Positions 43,436-52,017 of a DNA stretch of 64,000 nucleotides are shown in pieces. This stretch comes from Flavobacterium sp. LC2016-13 (lineage in GTDB: Bacteria > Bacteroidota > Bacteroidia > Flavobacteriales > Flavobacteriaceae), in NCBI RefSeq assembly GCF_009707955.1, contig NZ_WMDQ01000002.1:62001-126000 (forward strand), in the 5' to 3' direction. Positions within the stretch are counted from its first letter, which is position 1. Every line of letters starts with the position of its first letter. Made by a program: the position numbers and the translations under genes. The notes below the pieces were generated by a model that worked only from the letters and a program-made list of their open reading frames with translations, had not been told where the DNA came from and did not search any database.

Positions 43436-44302
43436 CTATTTACCTTTTGTATCTGAATTACTTTTTAGTGCATTTTTTCTGTATGAAGAAGGATTTTTTC
43501 CGGTATGCAGTTTAAATATTCTGGTAAAATGACTTTGATCTGAAAAGCCCGTCATATAAGCAATTTCGGTAAGTGTATAAGTTGAATTTTGAATGAGGTT
43601 TATGGCTTTTTCGATGCGAAGTTTTCTAACATATTCGCCAAAATTTAAATCTTCAAAATATTTAGAAAACTCTCTGGATAAATAAGAAGGATTGAGTTCT
43701 AAATCACTCGATATTTTCTTGAGATCAAAAGCAAATTGTGTGTCTATTTGATCCTGAATCATTTCTTTTAAATCTTTGACCCACGAAGGCGTTTTTTTAT
43801 TTGATTTTTTCTCAGATAAAAACTTGTTGTAAACTTCATGAAGTAAATTTTCAAAAGGACTATTCTGCAAATGCTTTTGCTTGTATAAATGAGTTGCCCA
43901 ACTGTAGAGCGCGTCATAAATAATCATTCCGTTTTTTAATAATTCAGCATCATCTGTAATATTGTGCGAAAGTCCGGCAGAAATTGCCCAAAGTCCGGCA
44001 GATTCTTTGGCAATATCATGTCTGTCAGTATCAGCACCGCGAACAATTTTAGCCATAATTAGAACTGCCGGATCGACAATTTTATACTTTTTTATGATGT
44101 AATCAAAAGTACATTCTTCGTTATAATGCGTAAATTCTACGTTTGGAATATCAAACGGAATCGCATCTAATTCTTTCGCTTTATTTAAAACCTGATCAAA
44201 AGGCACAAAAATGAATTCAGCATCAAGATCAACAAATTTCCTGATCAGCCACGGACAGGCAATTCGGTCAATTTTTGGTCTTTCTCTGGTAATCCATTTC
44301 AT
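43436..44302 (-). CDS. ChrB-domain/AraC fusion regulator
   Basis: A 288-residue protein taken from the ATG at 44302 (MKWITRERPKIDRIACPWLI). The first ~130 residues are a ChrB C-terminal-type domain: WITRERPKIDRIACPWLIRKFVDLDAEFIFVP, then EFTHYNEECTFDYIIKKY, IVRGADTDRHDIAKESAGLWAIS, the pattern of chromate-resistance ChrB. A linker leads to an AraC-type double HTH (about 190-280): DLKKISSDLELNPSYLSREFSKYF, LRIEKAINLIQNSTYTLTEIAYMTGFSDQSHFTRIFK. ChrB alone is a chromate-responsive regulator; here it seems joined to AraC DNA binding. No chrA transporter lies in the window, so the signal is unclear. Confidence 0.85.
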   Translation of the reverse strand: MKWITRERPKIDRIACPWLIRKFVDLDAEFIFVPFDQVLNKAKELDAIPFDIPNVEFTHYNEECTFDYIIKKYKIVDPAVLIMAKIVRGADTDRHDIAKESAGLWAISAGLSHNITDDAELLKNGMIIYDALYSWATHLYKQKHLQNSPFENLLHEVYNKFLSEKKSNKKTPSWVKDLKEMIQDQIDTQFAFDLKKISSDLELNPSYLSREFSKYFEDLNFGEYVRKLRIEKAINLIQNSTYTLTEIAYMTGFSDQSHFTRIFKLHTGKNPSSYRKNALKSNSDTKGK

Positions 44303-44313
44303 TTTGAAAAGTA

Positions 44314-44450
44314 TTTTTAACCGCAAAGTTCGCAAAGATTTTGCGCAAAGGTTACAAAGTATTCAATGATTAAAGAATACAATATTCGCAAAGCTTTGGG
44401 ATAATTATTAATAAAATAATTAGTGTAGATTAGTAAAATTCGTGGCAAAA
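44314..44450. repeat. Fragments of CGCAAAG and AATTCGTGGCAAA repeats
   Basis: AACCGCAAAGTTCGCAAAG and TTTGCGCAAAGG units begin the gap upstream of the ChrB-AraC gene, and an AAATTCGTGGCAAA fragment lies near 44423. No gene visible. Confidence 0.5.
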
Positions 44451-44529
44451 AAAAGATAAAGCATAGTTAGAATTTTACTTTTGGAATACAACGATACTTA
44501 TCAAACTATTACATTTTTACAAACCAAAG

Positions 44530-44913
44530 TTAATTCATTCCATCAATAATATTCCGAACACCGCCAAAACTTGTTTTCAGCATTTCTCTAACCTGAAATT
44601 GCGTTTTATTTCTGGTAACGGCATTCCATTCCTTAAAATCATAAATATGAATGTTTTGCGCATACGGATTTGTAACGAATGAAAGTCTTGAAATAGAGTA
44701 TTTAAAGAATTTTAATTCGTGCGAAATATGTCGGTCCGGAACAACAATGAGTATCGTTTCCCATTTCAGGAAATCTTTTGGGACATCGGCTCTGTCAGTT
44801 AATCCAAGATGCTCAAAAAAGGCAATTATCTTTTTATCGTTTAGCTTATCAATCTCTTCATCTATACGCTTAATAGTGCTAAGAAGCGTATTTTCGTCTT
44901 TTATAACACTCAT
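44530..44913 (-). CDS. Hypothetical protein
   Basis: A 127-residue soluble protein not recognised. It begins with a helical segment (IKDENTLLSTIKRIDEEIDKLNDKKIIAFFEHLGL), has WETILIVVPDRHISHELKFFKYSISRLSFVTNPYAQNIHIYDFKEW, and ends with REMLKTSFGGVRNIIDGMN. No signal or membrane helix. The opposite-strand GH2 gene begins 224 bases away. Confidence 0.5.
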   Translation of the reverse strand: MSVIKDENTLLSTIKRIDEEIDKLNDKKIIAFFEHLGLTDRADVPKDFLKWETILIVVPDRHISHELKFFKYSISRLSFVTNPYAQNIHIYDFKEWNAVTRNKTQFQVREMLKTSFGGVRNIIDGMN

Positions 44914-45137
44914 ATAATACTTGGTTTTATTGGTTTTCTATATAAAATTACATCAAAAGAATAATATTTCGTAAAGAAGGGCTGATAGAATGATTCTAAA
45001 TTTTTTGATGCTTAATTATCAGTTATAATTATCAGACAGAAACAATCATATTTTGATGAAATACTATTATTTTATTCGGCTTAAAAACAATATTTTTATC
45101 GCTATTTCCAAAACCAAATTCGTTAACCGCTTTATTT

Positions 45138-47966
45138 ATGAAAACTATTTCTCCAAAAGGAATTCTGTTCTGTTTTATTTTTTTGATATCGTGTTATGCT
45201 TCAGCACAAAACAAATCAGAAAGAGAACTAACTTTAATCGATAAAGACTGGCGTTTTTCGTTTGGACATTTGTATGATACTCAAAAAGATTTTGGGCACG
45301 CAACCGGATATTTTTCTTATTTGACTAAAACCGGATTTGGCGACGGACCTGCAGCAGCGGGATTTGATGATCGCGCCTGGAGAAAATTAGATCTTCCGCA
45401 TGATTGGGCAGTTGAACAATCTTTTAGTGAAAAAGCCAGTTACAGCCATGGATTTAAAACAGCGGGAAAAAATTTTCCTGAAAAAAGTATCGGTTGGTAC
45501 CGAAAAAAAATCAACATTCCGGAAAGTGATAAAGGAAAAATAATCTCTTTAAAATTTGATGGCGTTTTTAGAAATTCGAAAGTGTTTTTTAATGGATTTT
45601 TTCTCGGAACAGAAGAAAGCGGCTATAACGGATTTGAATATGATGTTACAGCTTATGCAAATTATGGTGGAGAAAATACAATAGTTGTTCGTGTTGATGC
45701 TTCGATGGAAGAAGGCTGGTTTTATGAAGGCGCCGGAATTTACAGACATGTGTATTTGCAAAAAACGAATCCGCTTCATGTTGTAACCAACGGAACTTAT
45801 GTAACCTCAGAAATAAAAGAGAATAATGCTGAAGTTACGGCAGAAGTTACGATTGAAAATAAAGGAAATTATAAAGGTCAGTTTGAAATACTTCAAACTA
45901 TTCAGGATGCAACAGGAAAAGAAGTTGCTACAAATACAGAAAATGCAACAGCTCCGGATTTCTATAAAACAGCAACATATACTTCAAAATTAAAGGTTCA
46001 AAATCCGTTATTGTGGGATATTGAATCGCCAAATTTATACCGATTAATTACTCAGATTAAGCAGGACGGTAAAATAATTGATCGTTATGAAACGCCGTTC
46101 GGAATTAGAACGATTCGTTTTGATGCTGAAAAAGGATTTTTTCTTAACGGAAAATCGGTAAAATTAAAAGGAACCAATAATCATCAGGATCATGCTGGAA
46201 TAGGAACGGCTTTGCCGGATGAATTGCAATATTACAGAATTAGTAAATTGAAAGAAATGGGTTCAAACGCTTATCGTTGCTCACATCATCCGCCAACGCC
46301 TGAATTATTGAAGGCTTGTGATGAATTGGGAATGTTGGTTATTGATGAAACCCGATTGATGGGCATTAACGATTATCATTTGAATGATTTAAAAAGAATG
46401 ATCGAACGTGACCGCAATCATCCGAGTATTTTTTGCTGGTCTGTTGGAAATGAAGAATGGAACATCGAAGGCGGGATCGTTGGTGAACGCATTACGAATG
46501 TTATGCAGGGATTTACGAAAAGTATTGATGCGACAAGACCTGTAACGGTTGGAATTAGTAGCGGTTTTAAAAGTGGAATTTCGTCTGTTGTTGAAGTTAT
46601 GGGATATAATTATCTTGGAAACGGAGATATTGATGCGCACCGAAATGAGTTTAAAAACCAACCCGGAATGGGAACGGAGGAAGGCTCGACTTTTGCAACG
46701 CGCGGGGTTTATTTTACGGATGATGCCAAACATTACCAAAGCGCTTATGATAAAAAACCGCGTCCGACTTTTTACAGTATTGAAGAAGGCTGGAAATTTT
46801 ATGCCGAAAGACCTTATTTGGCTGGAATGTTTATCTGGACTGGTTTTGATTATCGCGGAGAACCTACGCCTTATGGCTGGCCATCTGTAACGTCTTATTT
46901 TGGAATGATGGATGTTTGTGGTTTCCCGAAAGACAATGTGTTTTATTTGAAATCATGGTGGGGAAATGAACCTGTTTTACATATTATGCCGCATTGGAAC
47001 TGGAGTGGAAAGGAAGGAAAAGAAATCGATGTTTGGGTGCATTCGAATTGTGATGAAGTAGAACTTTTCCTGAACAAGAAAAGTCTCGGTAAAAAGAAAA
47101 TGGAAGTAAACAGCCATTTAGAATGGAAAGTGAAATACGAACCGGGAACGCTGGAAGCTGTTGGTTTTAAAAACGGAAAAAAGATCCTGACTGAAACTCA
47201 AAAAACAACCGAAATTGCTGAAAATATAAAACTTACGGTTGATAAGGAAAATGTTGCGAATGGTAATGTAGCTGTTGTAACGGTAGAAATTACAGACAAA
47301 AAAGGATTGCATGTGCCAACTGCAAATCATGAAATTACGTTTGCTATAAAAGGTGGGAAAATTCTCGGTGTTGGAAACGGAAATCCGACTTCGTTAGAAA
47401 AAGATCAGTTTTTTGAGGAAACGGAGTTTGTTCCGATTACTGATTTTGAAGAGAAAAAACTGGCTTCGGTTGATCTTCCAAATCAAATTTCTGATTCTGA
47501 AAATAACTGGAAGGAAGCTTTTAAAGACAGGGATTATAAAAATCAGGCTCCGGCGTATGTGTACAGAGGGAAATTTTATTTGAAAAACAATTTAAAATCA
47601 AATACGGTTAACTTCTTTTATAAAAAAATTGGAGTAAATGCAGTCGTTTTTGTCAACGGAAATAAGATTGCGCCAAGTGCAGAAGATCCTGAAAAATATG
47701 TTTTTAACGCTGTTGTTTTAAAACAAGGTCCGAACACGATTCAGATTATTGCGCCGCCTTTGCAAAAAATAAAAGACTGGGATGTTATGAATACTGATCC
47801 GGGAATTATTCAGGTAATAACGCCATCTGAACCTTGGAAAAGAAAGCTTTTTAATGGTTATGCACAAGTAATTATTCAGAAAGATGCATTAGAAAATGAA
47901 GTTGTTTTATCGGCTTCGGCCAAAGGCGTAAAACCGCAATCTCTTGTAATTTTGAAAAAGCAGTAA
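45138..47966 (+). CDS. Secreted GH2 beta-galactosidase with DUF4982 domain
   Basis: A 942-residue enzyme with an N-terminal export signal (GILFCFIFLISCYASAQ; LISC could be a lipobox with Cys20). Domains: GH2 sugar-binding (about 35-210: WRKLDLPHDWAVEQ, RKKINIPESDKGK, VRVDASMEEGWFYEGAGIYRHVYL), immunoglobulin-like (about 215-320), TIM barrel with LKGTNNHQDHAGIG, HHPPTPELLKACDELGMLVIDE, acid/base Glu in CWSVGNEEWN and FIWTGFDYRGEPTPYG, then DUF4982-type (CDEVELFLNKKSLGK) and Ig-like C-terminal domains. It should release beta-galactose from oligosaccharides in the periplasm. The promoter is not obvious; a TAATTATCAG direct repeat lies at 45013 and 45026. Confidence 0.92.
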   Translation: MKTISPKGILFCFIFLISCYASAQNKSERELTLIDKDWRFSFGHLYDTQKDFGHATGYFSYLTKTGFGDGPAAAGFDDRAWRKLDLPHDWAVEQSFSEKASYSHGFKTAGKNFPEKSIGWYRKKINIPESDKGKIISLKFDGVFRNSKVFFNGFFLGTEESGYNGFEYDVTAYANYGGENTIVVRVDASMEEGWFYEGAGIYRHVYLQKTNPLHVVTNGTYVTSEIKENNAEVTAEVTIENKGNYKGQFEILQTIQDATGKEVATNTENATAPDFYKTATYTSKLKVQNPLLWDIESPNLYRLITQIKQDGKIIDRYETPFGIRTIRFDAEKGFFLNGKSVKLKGTNNHQDHAGIGTALPDELQYYRISKLKEMGSNAYRCSHHPPTPELLKACDELGMLVIDETRLMGINDYHLNDLKRMIERDRNHPSIFCWSVGNEEWNIEGGIVGERITNVMQGFTKSIDATRPVTVGISSGFKSGISSVVEVMGYNYLGNGDIDAHRNEFKNQPGMGTEEGSTFATRGVYFTDDAKHYQSAYDKKPRPTFYSIEEGWKFYAERPYLAGMFIWTGFDYRGEPTPYGWPSVTSYFGMMDVCGFPKDNVFYLKSWWGNEPVLHIMPHWNWSGKEGKEIDVWVHSNCDEVELFLNKKSLGKKKMEVNSHLEWKVKYEPGTLEAVGFKNGKKILTETQKTTEIAENIKLTVDKENVANGNVAVVTVEITDKKGLHVPTANHEITFAIKGGKILGVGNGNPTSLEKDQFFEETEFVPITDFEEKKLASVDLPNQISDSENNWKEAFKDRDYKNQAPAYVYRGKFYLKNNLKSNTVNFFYKKIGVNAVVFVNGNKIAPSAEDPEKYVFNAVVLKQGPNTIQIIAPPLQKIKDWDVMNTDPGIIQVITPSEPWKRKLFNGYAQVIIQKDALENEVVLSASAKGVKPQSLVILKKQ

Positions 47967-48033
47967 ACTTTTAAATTTCAGGTTTATTTTTATATAGAAT
48001 ATTTCTTATATTACGCATTGAGTATAATTATTT

Positions 48034-48169
48034 TTAACACATAGAAACATAGTTTTGATTATGAATAAAAGCCGTTTCACTTAAAATAAAACTCATAGCT
48101 ATGTGAAAAATCTGGATTTTTAAAATGATCTTCAACATTCGATTTTAAACCTATGTTTCTATGTGTTAA
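48034..48169. repeat. 19-bp inverted repeat pair (TTAACACATAGAAACATAG)
   Basis: Arms 48034-48052 and 48151-48169 are exact reverse complements, separated by about 98 bases that hold a further CATAG...CTATG pair. The right arm is followed by T-rich sequence, so it may terminate the GH2 transcript. Nothing gene-like in the gap 47967-48254. Confidence 0.75.
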
Positions 48170-48254
48170 TTTTTTTTTTTTGATAATTACATTCAATATG
48201 TTTTTTATTGATATTCAAACAAATAGAATTTTTAATTTTAAATAATACTTTTAA

Positions 48255-49829
48255 ATGTTAAATGATCTCGCGTTTTATTTAGGTATTGTCATCGTCATAC
48301 TTTTATTAATTATGGTAAGCAACAAGATCAAAGTTGCTTATCCGGTTTTATTGGTTTTAGCGGGATTAGCGATCAGTTTTATTCCGGGAATTCCAGTTTT
48401 AAAAATTGATCCCGAACTTATCTTTTTCATTTTCCTGCCGCCATTATTATATGAAGCTTCCTGGAAAATTTCATGGAAAGAATTATGGCGTTGGCGACGT
48501 ATTATAACCAGTTTTGCGTTTTTGGTTGTCTTTTTTACGGCACTTTCGGTTGCGCTTGTTACCAATTATTTTATACCCGGATTTTCATTAGCATTGGGTT
48601 TTTTATTAGGAGGAATTGTATCTCCGCCTGATGCCGTGAGTGTTGGTGCTATTTTAAAATTTGTAAAAGTGCCTCGTCGTATGTCTTCTATTTTAGAGGG
48701 CGAAAGTCTTTTGAACGATGCATCTTCGCTTATTATTTTTCGTTTTGCATTAATAACCGCAGGAACGGGACAATTTGTTTGGTACAACGCCGTAACCAGT
48801 TTTGGATGGATGGTAATTGCAGGCGTTGGAATAGGTTTGGCAATTGGATTCGTTTTTATGAAACTGCATAAATATTTGCCTACAGATGCCAATATAGATA
48901 TTATACTTTCTATAGTAACGCCCTATATTATTTATCTCGCTGCCGAAGAAGTTCATAGTTCAGGAGTTCTTGCTGTAGTAAGTGGCGGTTTGTTATTATC
49001 AAACAACAGACTTTCTTTTTTAAGCAGTACTTCGCGATTGCGGGGTGTTAATGTTTGGGAAAGTTTCTGCTTTATACTCAACGGATTAATATTCATGTTT
49101 ATTGGTCTTGATTTACCTGAAATTACATCAAGTCTGGGAGAAGTTAGTCTTCCGTCAGCTATTGGTTATGGACTTCTTGTAACATTTGTTTTGATCATTG
49201 CCAGAGTAATATCAACTTATGTGGCAGTAATTGTAACACTGATTGCCAGAAATTATATTACTGTTGCAGATAACAGACATCCGGGTTACAGAGGAATTTT
49301 ACTTATTGGCTGGTCCGGTATGCGCGGGGTTGTTTCGTTGGCGGCAGCATTATCTATACCCGTTCACGCTCAGGGCGGAGTAGATTTTCCGCAGCGAAAC
49401 CTTATTCTTTTTATCACATTTGTTGTCATATTAACGACATTATTATTGCAGGGACTTACTTTGCCGTGGCTGATTAAAAAACTGCACATGACTGATTATG
49501 ATCTTATTATGCCTGATGATGAAATGTATAATAAATTAAGAAGATTACTTGCTCAACAAGCTTTAGACTATTTAAAAGGAAATTATAGCAAACAACTTGA
49601 AATAGAGCCTGTTTTACAACAATTAGCCACTAAATGGGAACATGCAAGCGTTTCTAACAACGATGATATTTTGATGACAGATGAAGCTAAAAAAGTCTAT
49701 AGGGAAATATTAAATATGCAAAGACAATGGCTTACTGAAAAAAATAAAGACCACAGAATAGACGAAGAAATTGTTCGAAAACATATTCTGCACCTTGATC
49801 TTGAAGAGGAGAAGCTACATTTTTTATAG
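48255..49829 (+). CDS. CPA1-type Na+/H+ antiporter
   Basis: A 524-residue protein with about twelve membrane helices. The CPA1 core is visible as LIFFIFLPPLLYEASWKISWKELWRWRRII, LGGIVSPPDAVSVGAILKFVKVPRRMSSILEGESLLNDASSLIIFRFAL with the ND ion-binding pair, FIGLDLPE, and LIGWSGMRGVVSLAAALSIP. A cytoplasmic tail of ~110 residues (from KKLHMTDYD) is predicted helical. It should exchange Na+ or K+ for H+ at the inner membrane. Confidence 0.92.
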   Translation: MLNDLAFYLGIVIVILLLIMVSNKIKVAYPVLLVLAGLAISFIPGIPVLKIDPELIFFIFLPPLLYEASWKISWKELWRWRRIITSFAFLVVFFTALSVALVTNYFIPGFSLALGFLLGGIVSPPDAVSVGAILKFVKVPRRMSSILEGESLLNDASSLIIFRFALITAGTGQFVWYNAVTSFGWMVIAGVGIGLAIGFVFMKLHKYLPTDANIDIILSIVTPYIIYLAAEEVHSSGVLAVVSGGLLLSNNRLSFLSSTSRLRGVNVWESFCFILNGLIFMFIGLDLPEITSSLGEVSLPSAIGYGLLVTFVLIIARVISTYVAVIVTLIARNYITVADNRHPGYRGILLIGWSGMRGVVSLAAALSIPVHAQGGVDFPQRNLILFITFVVILTTLLLQGLTLPWLIKKLHMTDYDLIMPDDEMYNKLRRLLAQQALDYLKGNYSKQLEIEPVLQQLATKWEHASVSNNDDILMTDEAKKVYREILNMQRQWLTEKNKDHRIDEEIVRKHILHLDLEEEKLHFL

Positions 49830-50018
49830 TTTGTTTTGTTTCAAGTTTCAGGTTTCAGGTTTCAGGTTGAAATGAGAAATTAACCACAAAGTGCATAATC
49901 CCGAAACCTCGGTATATACAAAGTTCGCAAAGTTTTAAAACAAAGCTTTGCGAACTTTGTGGTTAATTTTTTTTATTCTCATTTCAACCTGAAACCTGAA
50001 ACTTGAAACAAAACAAAC
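49829..50018. repeat. Nested hairpin of GTTTCAG arrays between convergent genes
   Basis: Outer arms: GTTTTGTTTCAAGTTTCAGG... ending TTGAAATGAGAA (left, to 49877) and TTCTCATTTCAA through CTTGAAACAAAAC (right, from 49976). The loop holds AACCACAAAG / CTTTGTGGTT and a TTCGCAAAG / CTTTGCGAA pair. It can fold as a roughly 185-nt nested hairpin and serve as a bidirectional terminator. Confidence 0.8.
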
Positions 50019-51049
50019 TAATTAACCTGTTTATAAACCAGTTTCCAAATTCCTTTTTCTTTAGAATAAGTTTCTGTTACAGAAGCAGTTTTGGCGTCTT
50101 TTCCATCAGCTTTACTTGTTTCTAAAAACGTCATTACGGCTGTATTTTCATTAGCATAAACAATTCTGAAATCTTCAGCAGCTAAATTTGATTCTTGTTT
50201 TGATAAAAGGCGCAATAACGGTTCTTCTTTAATGTATTTTGTTAATTCATAAGTGGTTACCGGACCATTATGCGTTGGGTAAACCGTTTTTATTTTATTT
50301 TCAATAGCAATTTTCTCAATAACTTTTAAATTTTCATCTGCGAGTTTTTTGTTTTCATGATAGAAATGTTCTCTAACGTGATGACCGTCAGGAATTAATC
50401 CGCCGCCTTGCGCTTTGAATGTTCCCAAAAAGGCATCTCCCACAAAAAGATTTTCTCCAATAAGTATTAATAAATCGCCAGACGTATGTCCACCTTTAAT
50501 CGGAATTATTTTTCCGTTTACGCCATATTTTTCAAGATCAATAGTATTGTTTTCAACAATAATATCCGGTGTAAAAGGCGTATAACTTAAATCAGTATAA
50601 GGTCTAAGTCTTGTTCCCCAAATACTAACATCTTCAGATTTTGATAATTCGGTTTTACCCGAAGTAAATTTATCAAGATCAAATTTGCTTCCCGCAATTT
50701 TAATTTTAAAAGTCTGTTGAAGAAATCTGGCATTTCCTGCGTGATCTCCGTGTCCGTGCGTAACAATTGCCAAACTAATATTTTCAGGTTTAAAGCCCAG
50801 CTTTCTAATAGAATTCACTAAACTATCCTGATATCCCGGAACAGAAACTCCGGTTTCTATCAAAATTAATTTTTCGCTATTTCCTTTTACCAAATAAGCC
50901 TCTGAAAAGTAATTCTGAATGTGAAAAATTTGAGGTTTTTTGCCATCAGTTTTATTTTGTGCAAGAATACTTAAAGGGAAAGTTAATACTAATAAGAACA
51001 ACAATAAAGAAAACATTCTTAGATTGTTGGTGTAAATTGTCTTTTTCAT
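50018..51049 (-). CDS. Exported MBL-fold metallo-hydrolase
   Basis: A 343-residue protein with a signal (MFSLLLFLLVLTFPLSILAQ). The metallo-beta-lactamase fold has IETGVSVPGYQ, the zinc motif VTHGHGDHAGNARFL, IPIKGGHTSGDLLI, LFVGDAFLG and YPTHNGPV. The C-terminal ~70 residues (LLRLLSKQESNLAAEDFRIVYANENTAVMTFLE...WKLVYKQVN) look like a short SnoaL/DUF4440-type alpha-beta stretch. Its substrate is not known; periplasmic thiol-ester or lactone hydrolases share the fold. Note the Crp-type regulator 169 bases upstream on the same strand. Confidence 0.87.
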   Translation of the reverse strand: MKKTIYTNNLRMFSLLLFLLVLTFPLSILAQNKTDGKKPQIFHIQNYFSEAYLVKGNSEKLILIETGVSVPGYQDSLVNSIRKLGFKPENISLAIVTHGHGDHAGNARFLQQTFKIKIAGSKFDLDKFTSGKTELSKSEDVSIWGTRLRPYTDLSYTPFTPDIIVENNTIDLEKYGVNGKIIPIKGGHTSGDLLILIGENLFVGDAFLGTFKAQGGGLIPDGHHVREHFYHENKKLADENLKVIEKIAIENKIKTVYPTHNGPVTTYELTKYIKEEPLLRLLSKQESNLAAEDFRIVYANENTAVMTFLETSKADGKDAKTASVTETYSKEKGIWKLVYKQVN

Positions 51050-51120
51050 TTTTATTGATTTAAATTATTTTGTCTTTATTGACTATGCAAATTTGAGACA
51101 GAATAGAAACAATAAAAATG

Positions 51121-51151
51121 AACTGGTTTAGGAAATAAGGTTGAACCAGTT
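51121..51151. promoter_or_regulatory. AACTGGTT / AACCAGTT inverted repeat
   Basis: 8-bp arms 15 bases apart, 72 bases upstream of the MBL gene start and downstream of the Crp-type gene. It could be an operator, or a weak terminator of the Crp-type gene. Confidence 0.4.
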
Positions 51152-51182
51152 TAACTTTTTGAGATTTTAAGCATGTATTTGA

Positions 51183-51218
51183 AATCTTAGAACCTTAGCA
51201 ACTCAGAGCCTCAGAACC
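51183..51218. repeat. Period-8 CTYAGNAN array
   Basis: CTTAGAAC, CTTAGCAA, CTCAGAGC and CTCAGAAC units directly after the Crp-type gene's stop on the minus strand; matches the arrays at 37001 and 53912. Confidence 0.65.
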
Positions 51219-51803
51219 TTATTTAGAAGTTTTTCGATTGCGAATTTTACTTAAATATTCAGTACTAAAACCAAGATAAGAAGCCAACGCATATTGCGGA
51301 ACACGCTTTGCAATTGCCGAATATTTGTTCATGAATTCGTCATAGCGTTCTTCGGCTGTTTTAGTAAAATTTGATAAAAGTCTTTTTTGATGAAAAGCCA
51401 GAGAACGTTGCGTAATAATACGTTCGAACTTTTCGAGTTTCGGAATTTCAGCAAGAAACTTTTGTTCGTCTTCGTATTCAATCTGAATCAAAACCGAATC
51501 TTCGAGCGCTTCTACAAATAAAGTTGCAGGTTCCTGATAAATTAAACTGCTGTAATCTGAAATCCACCAGTCTTCGATGGCAAATGATAACGTATGTTCT
51601 TTACCTTCATTATCGACCAAATAACCTCTGAAAGCGCCTTTTACAACATAACTTTTATGTTTGCACACAAAACCCGGTTGTACAATAAATTGTCTTTTTT
51701 TGACTTTGGTAATCTTCAAAAAAGTAGCCAGATGATTTTTTTCATCCTCAGTCAAATCAACATATCTTGATATATAATCTATAACGGGCAGCAAATCCTT
51801 CAT
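51219..51803 (-). CDS. Crp/Fnr-family transcriptional regulator
   Basis: A 194-residue regulator: cyclic-nucleotide-binding-like beta-roll (about 20-110: FLKITKVKKRQFIVQPGFVCKHKSYVVKGAFRGYLVDNEGKEHTLSFAIEDWW) and a C-terminal HTH (VPQYALASYLGFSTEYLSKIRNRK). Ligand residues of a cAMP-binding CRP are absent, and there is no FNR Cys cluster, as usual for flavobacterial members. The neighbour downstream is the MBL-fold gene, a possible target. Confidence 0.9.
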   Translation of the reverse strand: MKDLLPVIDYISRYVDLTEDEKNHLATFLKITKVKKRQFIVQPGFVCKHKSYVVKGAFRGYLVDNEGKEHTLSFAIEDWWISDYSSLIYQEPATLFVEALEDSVLIQIEYEDEQKFLAEIPKLEKFERIITQRSLAFHQKRLLSNFTKTAEERYDEFMNKYSAIAKRVPQYALASYLGFSTEYLSKIRNRKTSK

Positions 51804-51820
51804 GAAACAAAGATAAATAT

Positions 51821-51980
51821 TTTTGTTTCAGGTTTTAAGTTTCAGGTTTCAGGTTTCAAGTTTTTAACATTCCTGATAAAAAAACCTTGCGAACTTTGCG
51901 GTAAAATTTGTCCTAATTTCAACCTCAAACATGAAACCTGAAACTTCACACATGAAACCTGAAACCTGAAACAAAAAAAA
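51821..51980. repeat. GTTTCAG array with inverted arms
   Basis: Left units GTTTCAGG...TTTCAAG at 51824-51861; right units CATGAAACCTGAAAC, repeated three times, at about 51929-51973. A CCTTGCGAACTTTGCGGT fragment lies between. Confidence 0.7.
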
Positions 51981-52017
51981 CTTCCTCAGTTTTATTTGAT
52001 TTTCATAACTTTGCAGA

